DNA of 64,000 nucleotides, taken from positions 372,001-436,000 of the forward strand of contig NZ_WWEO01000042.1 in the NCBI RefSeq assembly GCF_009928685.1. The letters are read 5' to 3'. Position 1 is the stretch's first letter; the number at the start of each line of letters is the position of its first letter. Both the position numbers and the translations under genes were made by a program. A model generated the notes under the pieces. That model was not told where the DNA came from and did no database searches. It saw only the letters and a list, made by a program, of their open reading frames with translations. The DNA comes from Mucilaginibacter agri. GTDB taxonomy: Bacteria; Bacteroidota; Bacteroidia; Sphingobacteriales; Sphingobacteriaceae. Of this stretch, positions 50,640 through 60,409 are shown piece after piece.

Positions 50640-51782
50640 TTAGCTAATGATATCCATCAAAAATGAAATAGCCTCCGGCGAATGCAATGCTGTTGTGGAC
50701 TGCATGGTAATAGCTGCTGTTTCTGAAGCCCTCTCACGCATTTGGGTTTCATAGGCCGCTATAGCTTGTTGTGTGTTTTCGAAATCACTATTTAACAGGC
50801 AACGGCTTAATTCCAATGCGTCAAGCATTGCCATGTTTACACCCTCGCCGGCAAAAGGTGGCATCAGGTGCGCTGCGTCGCCCAGCATGGTTAGGTTCGA
50901 TTGAGATTCCCATGTTTGATCCAGAGGCATGCAATACATTACCCGCGGAATAAACGCTGCGCTTGCGTTCTCAAACAATTCGTACCAGATCGTGTCCCAG
51001 CCGGCATACTCTGTTTTAAACCATGCTAATACCTGCGCCTTGTCGGTAAAATCTATCCCGCAATCGCGGCTCCAGGATTCGTCTTTTTTAAAACTTGCGT
51101 AAAAATTCAAACTGCCGTCGCCTTTGGCGCTCAGGATCAGCGATTGTTCATTGCCCATGGCAAATATTTTTCCGCCTTTGAGCAAATTATGCATGGTTGG
51201 GCTTACAGTAGCCGCATTGTAAACCGCACCCTCAATGGCGGTAACGCCCGAATAAAAAGGTTTAATAGGAGTAATATATGGCCTTATTTTAGAATTGGCC
51301 CCATCGGCTGCTATTACTATATCGGCCGTAACTGTCTGGCCGTTCTTAAAGTTCAGTTGCCATTGGTCGCCTTCTTTTGAAATATCTACAAAATGGCTAT
51401 CCCAAACTACGGTATCGGGTTGTAACGAATCCAGTAAGATATTTTGCAGAGGACCACGGTCTATCTCGGGGCGGTCCAAAGGGCGAATATCGCCGGCATG
51501 GTCGTCGAAGATAATAATTGCGTTTTTATCCATAATGCGCATCTTATCGGCATCGGGGCGATAGTTTGCTTTAAAGGCATCCATTAAACCAGCTTCGCGT
51601 AGTGCGGCCAGGCCCGATTCTTCGTGCAAATCAAGCGTTGCGCCTTGTGCGCGGGCATTTCGATTGGCATCGCGTTCGTAAACTTTCACATTTGCGCCCT
51701 GCATTTGCAAAAGGCGGGCAAGCGTTAGCCCACCCGGGCCACCGCCAACAATAGCTATTTTTTTATTTTCTATGTTGTTCAT
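50640..51782 (-). CDS. FAD-dependent monooxygenase, TetX-like
   Basis: 380 residues, the length of TetX. Rossmann motif IAIVGGGPGGLTLARLLQ (9-26), then YERDANRNARAQGATLDLHE (about 37-56; TetX has a closely similar stretch with YERD, G-T-L-D-L-H), DG motif IVIAADGANSKIR (about 157-169), and GDAAHLMPPFAGEGVN (about 297-312, the GD motif). TetX oxidises tetracyclines; related class A flavin monooxygenases hydroxylate many aromatics. The resemblance by eye to TetX is strong along the whole protein, but the tetracycline-binding residues were not verified. It is cotranscribed with tetR 11 bases upstream, an arrangement suiting an inducible detoxification enzyme. Confidence 0.85.
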   Translation of the reverse strand: MNNIENKKIAIVGGGPGGLTLARLLQMQGANVKVYERDANRNARAQGATLDLHEESGLAALREAGLMDAFKANYRPDADKMRIMDKNAIIIFDDHAGDIRPLDRPEIDRGPLQNILLDSLQPDTVVWDSHFVDISKEGDQWQLNFKNGQTVTADIVIAADGANSKIRPYITPIKPFYSGVTAIEGAVYNAATVSPTMHNLLKGGKIFAMGNEQSLILSAKGDGSLNFYASFKKDESWSRDCGIDFTDKAQVLAWFKTEYAGWDTIWYELFENASAAFIPRVMYCMPLDQTWESQSNLTMLGDAAHLMPPFAGEGVNMAMLDALELSRCLLNSDFENTQQAIAAYETQMRERASETAAITMQSTTALHSPEAISFLMDIIS

Positions 51783-51793
51783 TGTTGTTTTTA

Positions 51794-52390
51794 TTAAAGT
51801 GTTACACCTTTGGTTATAGCCTCACAGCATGCTAAAATCACTTCGTCGGTAATAATCTGCTGCGGCCGTTCGGTATAGTCAAAATATTCGTTAATCAGTT
51901 CGAGAATAGGGGAAAAGAGCAAAGCGCGGTATACATCGTGTGGGAATTTTTTAATAATGCCCGCCTGCATATTCCGGTCAAGAAAACTAATGATCGGCCC
52001 AAAGAAATCGCCTTGTTTAATATCCCTTTTTTGGTAGGCTTTATTAAGCAGGGGTGACGACTTTCCGTATTGAATGAGTGCAAAGTAGGGTTTGTTGTTT
52101 TTCAGATATTCAAATCCATTTAACCACAGCTTTTTTATCCCCTCGGCAAAATTCATCTCTGAATTAAAGCCTTTGAGAATGGCCTTTTCGTATTCGCTTA
52201 AAACCACATCTACATATAGCTTTACTAGAAGGTCGTCCTTGTCGTTATACTTAATATAGATAGTGCGGGGCGATATCCCGGCCGCTTTCGCAAGCTTTTG
52301 CATACTAAGGTTTTCCAAACCTTCCTCGGCAATGATTTGCAAAGCAATAGTGCGAATGGCTTCTTCCTTTCCTAAATTCTTTGGCCTCAT
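51794..52390 (-). CDS. TetR/AcrR family regulator of the TetX-like monooxygenase
   Basis: 198 residues. HTH (about 8-55) with TIALQIIAEEGLENLSMQKL and AAGISPRTIYIKYNDKDDLL (recognition helix). The C-terminal ligand domain is of the TetR_C_33/YbbJ-unassigned type. It lies 11 bases upstream of the TetX-like gene and must be its repressor. A nested palindrome at 52429-52452 overlaps its -7 box. The signal is unknown. Confidence 0.9.
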   Translation of the reverse strand: MRPKNLGKEEAIRTIALQIIAEEGLENLSMQKLAKAAGISPRTIYIKYNDKDDLLVKLYVDVVLSEYEKAILKGFNSEMNFAEGIKKLWLNGFEYLKNNKPYFALIQYGKSSPLLNKAYQKRDIKQGDFFGPIISFLDRNMQAGIIKKFPHDVYRALLFSPILELINEYFDYTERPQQIITDEVILACCEAITKGVTL

Positions 52391-52423
52391 TATTAAATTC
52401 TCCTATTAATTCTAATGATAATA

Positions 52424-52431
52424 CAAATATA
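52424..52431 (-). promoter_or_regulatory. -7 promoter element (TATATTTG) of tetR-tetX operon
   Basis: Minus-strand TATATTTG matches TAnnTTTG, about 33 bases before the tetR ATG, and overlaps the left edge of the palindromic operator by three bases. Confidence 0.55.
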
Positions 52432-52452
52432 AGTAAACGTTTATTTACTTAT
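52429..52452. promoter_or_regulatory. Palindromic TetR operator of the tetR-tetX operon
   Basis: 9-bp perfect arms ATAAGTAAA (52429-52437) and TTTACTTAT (52444-52452) around CGTTTA. The inner TAAACGTTTA is itself a 10-bp palindrome offset from the outer arms. It lies immediately upstream of and overlapping the -7 box. Confidence 0.7.
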
Positions 52453-52648
52453 GAATATTATTTAATTTTCTGACAATTGGATTAAAGTTGATTATACATG
52501 AAATGCCTTAGCCTTCTTGTTTCAATTTTTTTTATGAAACAAGATTTGATGTCGTGCTTAACGCAAAAGCAGGATCTAGCATCTATTTTTAACTATTTCC
52601 AAAGTTGGGAGGACATGTTTATCAAATTAAGAAGCTAAACCAGATTAC

Positions 52649-53692
52649 ATGTTGCTAAAAGGCAAGTACATCGCATGCATCTTTATTTTAAGCTTTCTGT
52701 TTATAGCAGATGGTTTTGCCCAGGCACGGAAAGACACTTTGATTTTCTTGAATAACGAATTATTAATAGGCGAGTTTAAGCAAATGTCTCGTGGCCTGGT
52801 AAATTTCGACTCCGATGGCATTGGGCTTATAAGTGTTAAGGCATATAAACTTAAGTCTATTCATACTACTTTGGGTACACTGCGTGTTGAGACTGTAAAT
52901 CGGCATTGGATGTATGGCACGCTTGTTCCGGCTGCAGAAAAGGATTCCATTTATTTGGTGGATGGTGCTAATCGCACTAAACTCGCCTGGACCGATATTA
53001 GTTCGATTCTACCTTTTAGGCGGCATTTTTTCAACCAACTGGATGGTAAGGTGTCGGCAGGGTTGAGTTTCTCCCGTTCATCTGGTATCGGGCAATTTAA
53101 CGTTAACGGAACGGTTACACATCGTACCCGCTCATTTCAAACCGACTTAACGGTAAGCGAATTGGGAAGTATCGATTCTTCCAGGTTTTCCCGCGATCAG
53201 GAAAACGTACAACTCGGCACTAACCACTATATAGGGAACTCGACATGGTTTGAGGCCGGCTTATTAAATTATCAGCGTAATATAGAGCTATCGCTTGCAC
53301 ATCGTTTTCAAATAATGGCAGGTGCGGGCAATAAGCTGATATCTAAACAGCATTTTGAGTTAATGGTTACATCCGGTCTATCGGTTAACCAGGAAAGAAG
53401 TATTGAGGGTACAACCTCGGGGCTGTTGGTGGAACTGCCCGTTTTGGTTAAGCTTTATTACTTCAAATTTAAAAAGCCCAATATGCAAATTGCCATGACC
53501 AACGCGGGTTATGTAAGCCTTTCCGAATCGGGAAGGTACAGGTACGACGGTAATGTCAGCTTTTCGTGGGAGCTGATGTCTGATTTCTATTTCACAACCA
53601 ATCTGTACGGGAACTATGATAGTAAACCACCCGATTTTGGCGCTGCAAATACCGACTACGGCCTGGTAATGGGCATAACTTATAAATTTTAA
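52649..53692 (+). CDS. DUF481 outer-membrane protein (YdiY-like)
   Basis: 347 residues. Signal peptide about 1-25 (ends GFAQ). N-terminal small beta segment (about 30-115) with DTLIFLNNELLIGEFKQM, then a DUF481 beta-barrel (about 130-347) with alternating strands beginning VSAGLSFSRSSGIGQFNVNG and ending GLVMGITYKF, a typical terminal strand. Members are outer-membrane proteins, some induced by salt in Proteobacteria; function unknown. No obvious operon partner. The oleate hydratase follows after 248 bases with its own spacer. Confidence 0.82.
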   Translation: MLLKGKYIACIFILSFLFIADGFAQARKDTLIFLNNELLIGEFKQMSRGLVNFDSDGIGLISVKAYKLKSIHTTLGTLRVETVNRHWMYGTLVPAAEKDSIYLVDGANRTKLAWTDISSILPFRRHFFNQLDGKVSAGLSFSRSSGIGQFNVNGTVTHRTRSFQTDLTVSELGSIDSSRFSRDQENVQLGTNHYIGNSTWFEAGLLNYQRNIELSLAHRFQIMAGAGNKLISKQHFELMVTSGLSVNQERSIEGTTSGLLVELPVLVKLYYFKFKKPNMQIAMTNAGYVSLSESGRYRYDGNVSFSWELMSDFYFTTNLYGNYDSKPPDFGAANTDYGLVMGITYKF

Positions 53693-53940
53693 GCAGGTAG
53701 GAGATAGTCCATTTGCCACAGACATCTTGTATTCATACTAACCCGTGCATTCAGTTCCATTTTACAATCTGCAACGAGATTGTGCTTGCCATGCAAGGCG
53801 GGTTGGGAGGTAGTCTCTAAGTTTAGCGCACGTTTCAATTCAATCTTCCCTATACACATTTTGTGTTTCGTTCTGCCTTAGCGCAGCACAATACTAATTC
53901 TTTATTGTTGAAAAATATCAAACATCTTGAAGTACAATCT

Positions 53941-55857
53941 ATGAACACATCCAAATTTAACAGCCAGCAGGGGCACGTAAATCACGAACCGGATTCGAGC
54001 ACCGAAGTGCAGATGAACAAACCCGGCAAGTCGATGCCGTTTTCGGACCAAATTGGTAATTACCAGCGCAACAAGGGTATTCCCACAAAATCCTACAACA
54101 ATACCAAGGTTTACATTGTAGGGAGCGGAATAGCCGGTATGGCAGCGGCTTACTATTTTATTCGCGATGGCCATGTACCGGGAGAAAACATCTTATTTCT
54201 GGACCAGTTACACGTTGATGGCGGATCTTTAGACGGCGCAGGAAATGCCAAAGACGGGTACATCATCCGCGGTGGCCGGGAAATGGATATGACCTATGAG
54301 AACCTTTGGGATATGTTTCAGGATATTCCTGCGTTGGAGCTGCCGGCACCGTACACAGTATTAGACGAATATCGCCTGGTGAACGACAACGACCCCAACT
54401 TCTCTAAGGCGCGGCTGATTCACAACAAAGGTGAAATAAAGGACTTCAGCAAGTTTAACCTGGCGAAGAAAGACCAGTTGGCGATTGTTAAATTACTGAT
54501 GAAGAAAAAGGACGAACTGGATGACCTTACCATTGCCGATTACTTTAGTGAGTCTTTTTTAGATAGCAATTTTTGGTTTTTTTGGCGTACTATGTTTGCC
54601 TTCGAAAACTGGCATTCGCTGTTAGAATGCAAGCTATACATGCATCGTTTTTTGCATGCTATTGATGGGATGAAGGATTTCTCCTGCCTGGTATTTCCGA
54701 AGTATAACCAGTACGATACCTATGTAACGCCTTTGCAAAAGTTCCTGCAATCGAAAGGGGTAAAAATCAAGCTCAACGTGCTGGTGAAGGATCTGGACAT
54801 GACGATTAACACCGATGGCAAGGTGGTAAAAGGTATAATTACCGAACAGAACGGTAAAGACGTGATAATCCCGGTTAAAGAAGACGACTGCGTTATTGTG
54901 ACCACCGGTTCGATGACAGAAGATACCTACTACGGTGACAATAAAACTGCGCCGATAATAGGCATAGACAACAGTACAAGCGGACAAAGCGGTGGCTGGA
55001 AATTGTGGAAGAATCTGGCTGCCAAATCGGATGTATTCGGCAAACCGGAAAAGTTTTGCAGCAATATCGAGAAATCAGCCTGGGAGTCGGCAACTTTAAC
55101 CTGTAAACCATCGGCATTTGTAAATAAACTGAAGGAGCTATCTGTAAACGACCCATATTCTGGTAAAACTGTTACGGGCGGGATCATCACCATTACAGAT
55201 TCCAACTGGTTGATGAGTTTTACCTGCAACAGGCAACCTCATTTTCCAAAACAGCCAGACGATGTTTTGGTGGTTTGGGTATATGCCTTGTTTATGGATA
55301 AACCAGGCGATTACGTTAAAAAAACGATGCCAGCCTGCACAGGCGATGAGATTTTGGCCGAATTGTGCTATCACTTAGGGATTATAGAAGAATTGGATAA
55401 CGTGGTAAAAAATACCATTGTGCGCAGCTCTTTTATGCCCTACATAACCTCCATGTTTATGCCGCGCGCAAAAGGGGACCGGCCAAGAGTTGTACCCGAG
55501 GGCTGCCGTAATTTGGCGTTAGTAGGGCAATTTATCGAAACAAACAATGATATCGTATTCACCATGGAAAGCTCGGTTAGAACCGGCAGGCTTGCCGTAT
55601 ACGAATTGTTAGACCTTAACAAACAGGTGCCCGATATCATCCCGCTTCAGTATGATATCCGCCACTTGTTGAAGGCTGCACAGGCGCTGAATGATTATCA
55701 ATCTTTCCCCGGACAAGGCTTGTTAAAAAAGCTATTAAAAGGTACTTACTACGAACATATTTTAGTGGAAAACCCGGAAGCGGAGGAGGAACACGAATCG
55801 TTTTTTGCCGAGCAATTCGGAAAATTCCAGGATTGGATTAAAGGATTAAAAGGTTAA
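53941..55857 (+). CDS. ohyA: Oleate hydratase
   Basis: 638 residues from ATG 53941; an in-frame ATG at 53863 would add 26 residues without family likeness. FAD motif [17 protein letters not shown] (about 55-71), [16 protein letters not shown], the family block [17 protein letters not shown] (about 111-127), [13 protein letters not shown], and the conserved [17 protein letters not shown] near the C-terminus. It adds water to cis-9 double bonds of free fatty acids, giving 10-hydroxy acids, and requires FAD as a structural cofactor. It is common in Sphingobacteria and is probably a fatty-acid detoxification enzyme. A terminator at 55891 follows. Confidence 0.96.
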   Translation: MNTSKFNSQQGHVNHEPDSSTEVQMNKPGKSMPFSDQIGNYQRNKGIPTKSYNNTKVYIVGSGIAGMAAAYYFIRDGHVPGENILFLDQLHVDGGSLDGAGNAKDGYIIRGGREMDMTYENLWDMFQDIPALELPAPYTVLDEYRLVNDNDPNFSKARLIHNKGEIKDFSKFNLAKKDQLAIVKLLMKKKDELDDLTIADYFSESFLDSNFWFFWRTMFAFENWHSLLECKLYMHRFLHAIDGMKDFSCLVFPKYNQYDTYVTPLQKFLQSKGVKIKLNVLVKDLDMTINTDGKVVKGIITEQNGKDVIIPVKEDDCVIVTTGSMTEDTYYGDNKTAPIIGIDNSTSGQSGGWKLWKNLAAKSDVFGKPEKFCSNIEKSAWESATLTCKPSAFVNKLKELSVNDPYSGKTVTGGIITITDSNWLMSFTCNRQPHFPKQPDDVLVVWVYALFMDKPGDYVKKTMPACTGDEILAELCYHLGIIEELDNVVKNTIVRSSFMPYITSMFMPRAKGDRPRVVPEGCRNLALVGQFIETNNDIVFTMESSVRTGRLAVYELLDLNKQVPDIIPLQYDIRHLLKAAQALNDYQSFPGQGLLKKLLKGTYYEHILVENPEAEEEHESFFAEQFGKFQDWIKGLKG

Positions 55858-55890
55858 CACTTATTTCATAAATCGGCGCATTGCAGCAAT

Positions 55891-55922
55891 AAAGCCCCTT
55901 AGCATAGCTAAGGGACTTTATG
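55891..55922 (+). terminator. Terminator after oleate hydratase
   Basis: 13-base arms 55891-55903 and 55907-55919 with one mismatch (core CCCTTAGC/GCTAAGGG) and a 3-base loop, then T-rich bases. Confidence 0.75.
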
Positions 55923-56581
55923 TTTTGTGGCCTTACTGTATACTAGTGAATTTTGGTTACGAAATTCTCAGTAGAATCCTTTGTTAGTAAAAAATGCTAT
56001 AAAATGGCATCTATAAAGAAGCTAAACGAAAAGAATACATAATACTCTTCATCAACAATGGAGACCTATTTTTGTGTATGTATTTTGAGAATGTGAGAAG
56101 GAGGATTTATACATCAATAAATGTGCCTTTTTTTACTACTCAGCCTCGAATATATACCAAATTTACGATTAGTAATAAATGTACAAATCACACTATGTAA
56201 CACATAGGTTCTCATACTTTGTAACCTCAATAAGCACAAATCCGAAAATTTCTCGTTTTCAGACCATTTTCTTATAGGTTAAAACTTTATGTCAATTTGT
56301 TAATATTTTTACGAAGTTTTGATAGTTAGCTATCCATCTGCGACAAAATTTGTAAAAAAAGTAACCTTTTCCTGTTTTTTTTTCATCTAAAGGAAAACGT
56401 TACTAAAAGTGAACAACTGGTTGATAACCAAGTTTTTCAATATTTAACTTTCCGCTTATTTATTTTATAATAATGGTATTTTATTTCGCATAAATTAATA
56501 AATCTGATATGAATTGTAATATATTTGTTACATACCCGTTAAGGAAGTAGTTAAAAACGACTGATACTTAAAATTTAATCT
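55923..56581. other. AT-rich spacer, about 660 bp, without a convincing gene
   Basis: The spacer is strongly AT-rich. A 40-codon frame (56078-56200) begins 3 bases after a TATTTTTG box but has no recognisable features. A short palindrome CTATGT-AAC-ACATAG (56193-56207) is present. The last 100 bases carry a possible promoter of the next gene (TTTGTTACATACCCG region) without a clear -7 box. Confidence 0.5.
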
Positions 56582-58090
56582 ATGGACCCTAAAAAATTTT
56601 ACCTATTGTTCCTCCTTGCAATTTTTTTAACGTTTTCTTGTAAAAAGGATGATCCTCCGGCATTAGCATCCACTTCGACGCTCCCAACCCCTTCTACTAT
56701 TGATGTTACCTCAACTACTACATTATCTTCGGCAAGCACTTTAACCAGTGTTAACGCCATTTCCGGTAAATCCTATGTAATAGGTTCTTTAACTAAGGGT
56801 TCAACTTATTACATTGATAGGAGTAATCTTCTAACTTCAGTTCCAGATTCGTTATCCGGTTTATCGCTTATTAAATCGGCAAATGACGACAAAGCGAATG
56901 CATCCACCTCATTTCTATCATTTACATTAGCCAGTACATCAACTGTATACGTTGGGTATGATAAGAGAGGCACTACGTTGCCTTCATGGCTTTCGGGTTG
57001 GAAAAAACTTTCGGCCACTATTGGTACCAATGATGCTAAGCTCGGCTCATTTGTTTTGTATAGTAAAACATATGCTGCGGGCAATGTAACTCTTGGAGGT
57101 ACTATGGCAAGCCCCGCAAAAGGTGCACTTTGCCAGTACATCGTATTTGCCAAAGCGGGAGGTACAGTTACATCACCAACTACCGGTTCTATGATATTTG
57201 GCATTAATGGGCACTCTATTTCTTCGCCACCTTATACAGCGGTTGGTATAGACGGGCAGATTGCGCTACTTAAACAAATGGATATGACTTATTACCGTCA
57301 GGATATCAACTTTAATTCCGACGGCTCTATTGAAAGTTTAAATAGTTTTATCCCTATTTACAATGCAACTAAAGCGGCCGGTATTACCATCTTACCCATG
57401 GTTTACACCTCTACGCTCGACTTAAATAAATCTGAGAGTGTAAATTATTCTGCCGGTAAGACAAAAGGGACGGCCCTTGCTGCAAAAAATTCAAAGTATT
57501 TCAAATATTACGAGCTGGGTAACGAGTTGGATAACAAAGTTATTTTGTCGGGCAATGGTGATAAGAACTCCAATTACGATATCACCAAATTTAATCGCGT
57601 AGCAGCCTACTTAAAAGGTTTGAATGATGGTATCAAAGCCTCTCAACCTACAGCCCAAACAATGATAGATGCCAGTTGGTTACACTTTGCTTATATGCAA
57701 ATGCTAATTGATTATGGTGTGAAGTTTGATATTGTGGCCTGGCACTGGTACTCTGAAATGGAGAGTATAGCTCCAAGTAACCCGTTAAAAGTTACCGATA
57801 TATCTGTAAAGCTTGCGAGTTTATTCTCTAAGCCAATTTGGTTTACCGAGGTTGGGCAGCGCTATAAAGCAGTTAGCAATATCGAGCAATTACAAAACGA
57901 TTTCATTATGTCGTTTACTAAAAAGGTTAAGGCAAATCATCGTGTTGGTGCGCTGCTTCTTTACGAGTTGTTTGACGAGCCCTTTAAGGCCCCCAATTTG
58001 TTAGAAGCAAATTATGGTTTCATAAAGTGGACCACACAGTATACTAAATGGAAAGCCAAAATGGTTGTAGGTAACCTTAGTGTTGACTAA
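56582..58090 (+). CDS. Lipoprotein glycoside hydrolase-like, clan GH-A (GH39/GH5-like)
   Basis: 502 residues. Lipobox FLTFSC (Cys about 20), then a Ser/Thr-rich linker (about 25-60). An accessory domain (about 60-200), with FLSFTLASTSTVYVGYDKRG and LPSWLSGWKKL followed by LGGT, is found at the N-terminus of several Bacteroidota carbohydrate-active lipoproteins. Then comes a TIM-barrel-like region (about 210-490): strand-end YYELGNELD (putative acid/base Glu about 317), IVAWHWYSEME, and KPIWFTEVGQ (putative nucleophile Glu about 422), the Asn-Glu/Glu pair of clan GH-A. Substrate unassigned; PslG/GH39-like exopolysaccharide hydrolases are a possible relative. It stands alone before a strong terminator. 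Confidence 0.75.
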   Translation: MDPKKFYLLFLLAIFLTFSCKKDDPPALASTSTLPTPSTIDVTSTTTLSSASTLTSVNAISGKSYVIGSLTKGSTYYIDRSNLLTSVPDSLSGLSLIKSANDDKANASTSFLSFTLASTSTVYVGYDKRGTTLPSWLSGWKKLSATIGTNDAKLGSFVLYSKTYAAGNVTLGGTMASPAKGALCQYIVFAKAGGTVTSPTTGSMIFGINGHSISSPPYTAVGIDGQIALLKQMDMTYYRQDINFNSDGSIESLNSFIPIYNATKAAGITILPMVYTSTLDLNKSESVNYSAGKTKGTALAAKNSKYFKYYELGNELDNKVILSGNGDKNSNYDITKFNRVAAYLKGLNDGIKASQPTAQTMIDASWLHFAYMQMLIDYGVKFDIVAWHWYSEMESIAPSNPLKVTDISVKLASLFSKPIWFTEVGQRYKAVSNIEQLQNDFIMSFTKKVKANHRVGALLLYELFDEPFKAPNLLEANYGFIKWTTQYTKWKAKMVVGNLSVD

Positions 58091-58135
58091 CAACGATATT
58101 CATTAAAGTAGGTGCTTTTATATATGGCATTTATA

Positions 58136-58172
58136 AAAGAGGTTGAGCGAGTTTTCTCGCCAACCTCTTTTT
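58136..58172 (+). terminator. Terminator after GH-A-like lipoprotein gene
   Basis: Stem AAAGAGGTTG (58136-58145) / CAACCTCTTT (58161-58170), inner GCGAG/CTCGC (one bulged A), 4-base T loop, followed by T-run. Confidence 0.9.
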
Positions 58173-58382
58173 AGTTACGGACTTTTATGAAATTGTGGGA
58201 TAAAAATCAGGATTTCGATACCAGGCGACACTTATTTGGTGCATGTTGAAATGTGAAACGCTTTAGGTCGATAACTTTTCGGGTTGAAAATCAGTTTTTT
58301 ATAATTTTAGAAATAGGCCTTTTGGGGACTTTGATGAATGGTTAACATAAGAAGTTCGGGCCCGAATGCTAAAATACCCTGC

Positions 58383-59141
58383 ATGAGAATATCCCTATAT
58401 ATAAAGCAGATTAATGTTGTTCTATTGCTCTCAATGCTTTGCGCGTTTGGATACTGTAATGCACAAACCACTGATCATAAAGAAGAGAAGACTGCGGTTG
58501 ATAGTTTCGACATCAAACAACACAGTTTTTTATTGCCACAACCTTTGCCCAAAGGCAAATATTTTCAACAGGTTTCTGTACAATATGTAGTTATCCCTAA
58601 AGATTGGATCACAGAAACACTAACTGCGCCAATGCTTGGTTATGCGGGTAAATACACGCTTCCTTACGGGTTTAATTTACAATCTAGCCTGTCAACATTA
58701 TTTATATCCTATCGGCTCAATTTTGGGCCGTTCTGGAATTACTCAGTAAACAATGTGCATTTCGGTGCGGGATACCAGGTTGCTTATAATCTTGGCTTTC
58801 TGAAACAGTTTGGCTACAATACCACACTTAATATCTGGGAACAACAGCCATCGCTAACAGTTGGTTATAGCTTTAAAAAAATAGCTGCGGTGTTACGCGG
58901 AGATCTGTACTTAACCAGCTCACTTAGTGAAACGCAAGCCGGCCATACCATTTCTTATCCATCCTTTTTAAACGGGTATAGTATAACGGGTTCCGTTGAG
59001 CAAAGATTGTGGAAGGATAACCTGCTATCTTTTGGTTTTAAGCTAAACTATCTGAAATACCATATCATCGCCTGGCCTGCGTTCCCGGTTAACCAGTATC
59101 GTTATTGGCTTCCGGAGTTTGATTTAGGTCTTAGTTTTTAA
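58383..59141 (+). CDS. Predicted outer-membrane beta-barrel protein (unknown function)
   Basis: 252 residues from ATG 58383. The longer start at 58338 would add 15 residues lacking signal character, and a perfect 12-bp palindrome TTCGGGCCCGAA (58355-58366) lies in that stretch. Signal peptide ends near YCNAQ. The rest is alternating-pattern strands with aromatic girdle (YSVNNVHFGAGYQVAYNLG, LTVGYSFKKIA, final WLPEFDLGLSF). No named family recognised. Its stop overlaps the start of the GDPD gene (TAATG), so the two, and the following barrel protein 15 bases later, form a coupled three-gene operon. Confidence 0.7.
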   Translation: MRISLYIKQINVVLLLSMLCAFGYCNAQTTDHKEEKTAVDSFDIKQHSFLLPQPLPKGKYFQQVSVQYVVIPKDWITETLTAPMLGYAGKYTLPYGFNLQSSLSTLFISYRLNFGPFWNYSVNNVHFGAGYQVAYNLGFLKQFGYNTTLNIWEQQPSLTVGYSFKKIAAVLRGDLYLTSSLSETQAGHTISYPSFLNGYSITGSVEQRLWKDNLLSFGFKLNYLKYHIIAWPAFPVNQYRYWLPEFDLGLSF

Positions 59142-60394
59142 TGATCATGAATATGAAACATCAACATACCCGCTGGCTCTTGATTTTAATCGTATTCTTT
59201 TCCTGCAACAAGAACCAGATCACTTTTCCACCGGTTAATATGGATGAAAACCTGGCTAATACAGCACCGATTGCCACTTCTGTTATGAAAAACATGGAGG
59301 GTGTATATTCGCTTAGCGACGGCAGTTCTAGCCTGGGTACCGAGTTTGTATGCAAAGTATCCAAAAGCAAAGTGTCTTTTTTTAGTAACCAAAGCGGTAT
59401 AGTTTTTATCCTTAGCTACGGGTTAAATACTGCGGATGGCTCAATTCAATTTTCAGGTTTCTGGCGATATACGGAAAACGGCACACAGGGCACCATTAAT
59501 TTTTCGGTAGCAAAAGCCGATGGCGCGGCCGATTTACTTGCAAATGGTATAGCAACAAATATTCAGTTGAAAGGTATTTTTAAGTCTCCGCAGCAATCTA
59601 TCAGCTTAAAATATAAAAGGCCGTTTTCGCAATATGTGCTAACGCACGAATTTACAATTTTAGCCCATGGCGCTATTCCGATCAAAACAAATTCGCCATT
59701 TGCGGTAAACTCGTTAAACGGCGTTTTACAGTCAGAAGACTACGGAGCAAACGCAATTGAGATAGATATACAGCTATCAAAAGATAACGTGCCGATATGT
59801 ATGCATGACGACTCGTTCGATAACCGGCTTACACAAAAAGGCCCTCTATATGGTCAGTTTAAAGATTTTACATTCGACTTTTTAGAACAATACGTACGCT
59901 TGATAGACGGGCAGAAGATACCATCGTTAGCCCAGGCTCTTCAGGCGTTTATAGATTCTACCAATATGAAATATGTTTGGATGGACGTAAAAGGCGACCC
60001 GGATATATTTAAGTATCTAGAACCTGTGGTTAGAAACGCTTATGCCCACGCCAAGGCCGTAAACAGGAACGTGATAATTTTTGCCGGCCTACCATCTAAA
60101 GGCGTTATAACTGAATTTCAGAAGCAACCAAGTTATGGCGCTGATCTCCCTTGCCTCTGTGAGTTGAGCTTGCAGGATGCGATTGATAATCATTGTCAGT
60201 TTTTTGGGCCTCGGTTTACAATGGGGCTTTTATTGGACGATGTAAACAAGGGACATTCGCTCGGTATAAAATCATTTAGCTGGACGTTAACCGATAAAAT
60301 TACTATTGCGGATTATTTGCAGAACGGAAAATTTGACGGGTTTATTTCGGATAATACTCCTTACGTGGTATACGATTATTATGCACTTCATTAA
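59141..60394 (+). CDS. Glycerophosphodiester phosphodiesterase-like lipoprotein
   Basis: 417 residues. Lipobox IVFFSC (Cys about 21). An N-terminal beta-rich region (about 45-160) precedes a GDPD-type TIM barrel (about 170-417): HGAIPIKTNSPFAVN with the first His-Gly, ANAIEIDIQLSKDNVPICMHDD (metal-binding Glu/Asp and second His), IPSLAQALQAF, WMDVKGDP, and SWTLTDK near the end. The usual R after HG is not clear, so the substrate may differ from glycerophosphodiesters. It starts on the stop of the upstream barrel protein and is followed by another barrel gene. Probably a cell-surface or periplasmic phosphodiesterase operating with two outer-membrane proteins. Confidence 0.78.
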   Translation: MIMNMKHQHTRWLLILIVFFSCNKNQITFPPVNMDENLANTAPIATSVMKNMEGVYSLSDGSSSLGTEFVCKVSKSKVSFFSNQSGIVFILSYGLNTADGSIQFSGFWRYTENGTQGTINFSVAKADGAADLLANGIATNIQLKGIFKSPQQSISLKYKRPFSQYVLTHEFTILAHGAIPIKTNSPFAVNSLNGVLQSEDYGANAIEIDIQLSKDNVPICMHDDSFDNRLTQKGPLYGQFKDFTFDFLEQYVRLIDGQKIPSLAQALQAFIDSTNMKYVWMDVKGDPDIFKYLEPVVRNAYAHAKAVNRNVIIFAGLPSKGVITEFQKQPSYGADLPCLCELSLQDAIDNHCQFFGPRFTMGLLLDDVNKGHSLGIKSFSWTLTDKITIADYLQNGKFDGFISDNTPYVVYDYYALH

Positions 60395-60409
60395 GGGTTT
60401 GTTTGACCA

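Noticed and set aside
53863..53940. 26-residue N-terminal extension of oleate hydratase
   Set aside because: It shows no similarity to family N-termini and no promoter/ribosome signal upstream supports it.
56078..56200. 40-codon frame just after a TATTTTTG box
   Set aside because: Composition is not protein-like, no ribosome site, no neighbour logic; the promoter box match alone is not enough in such AT-rich DNA.
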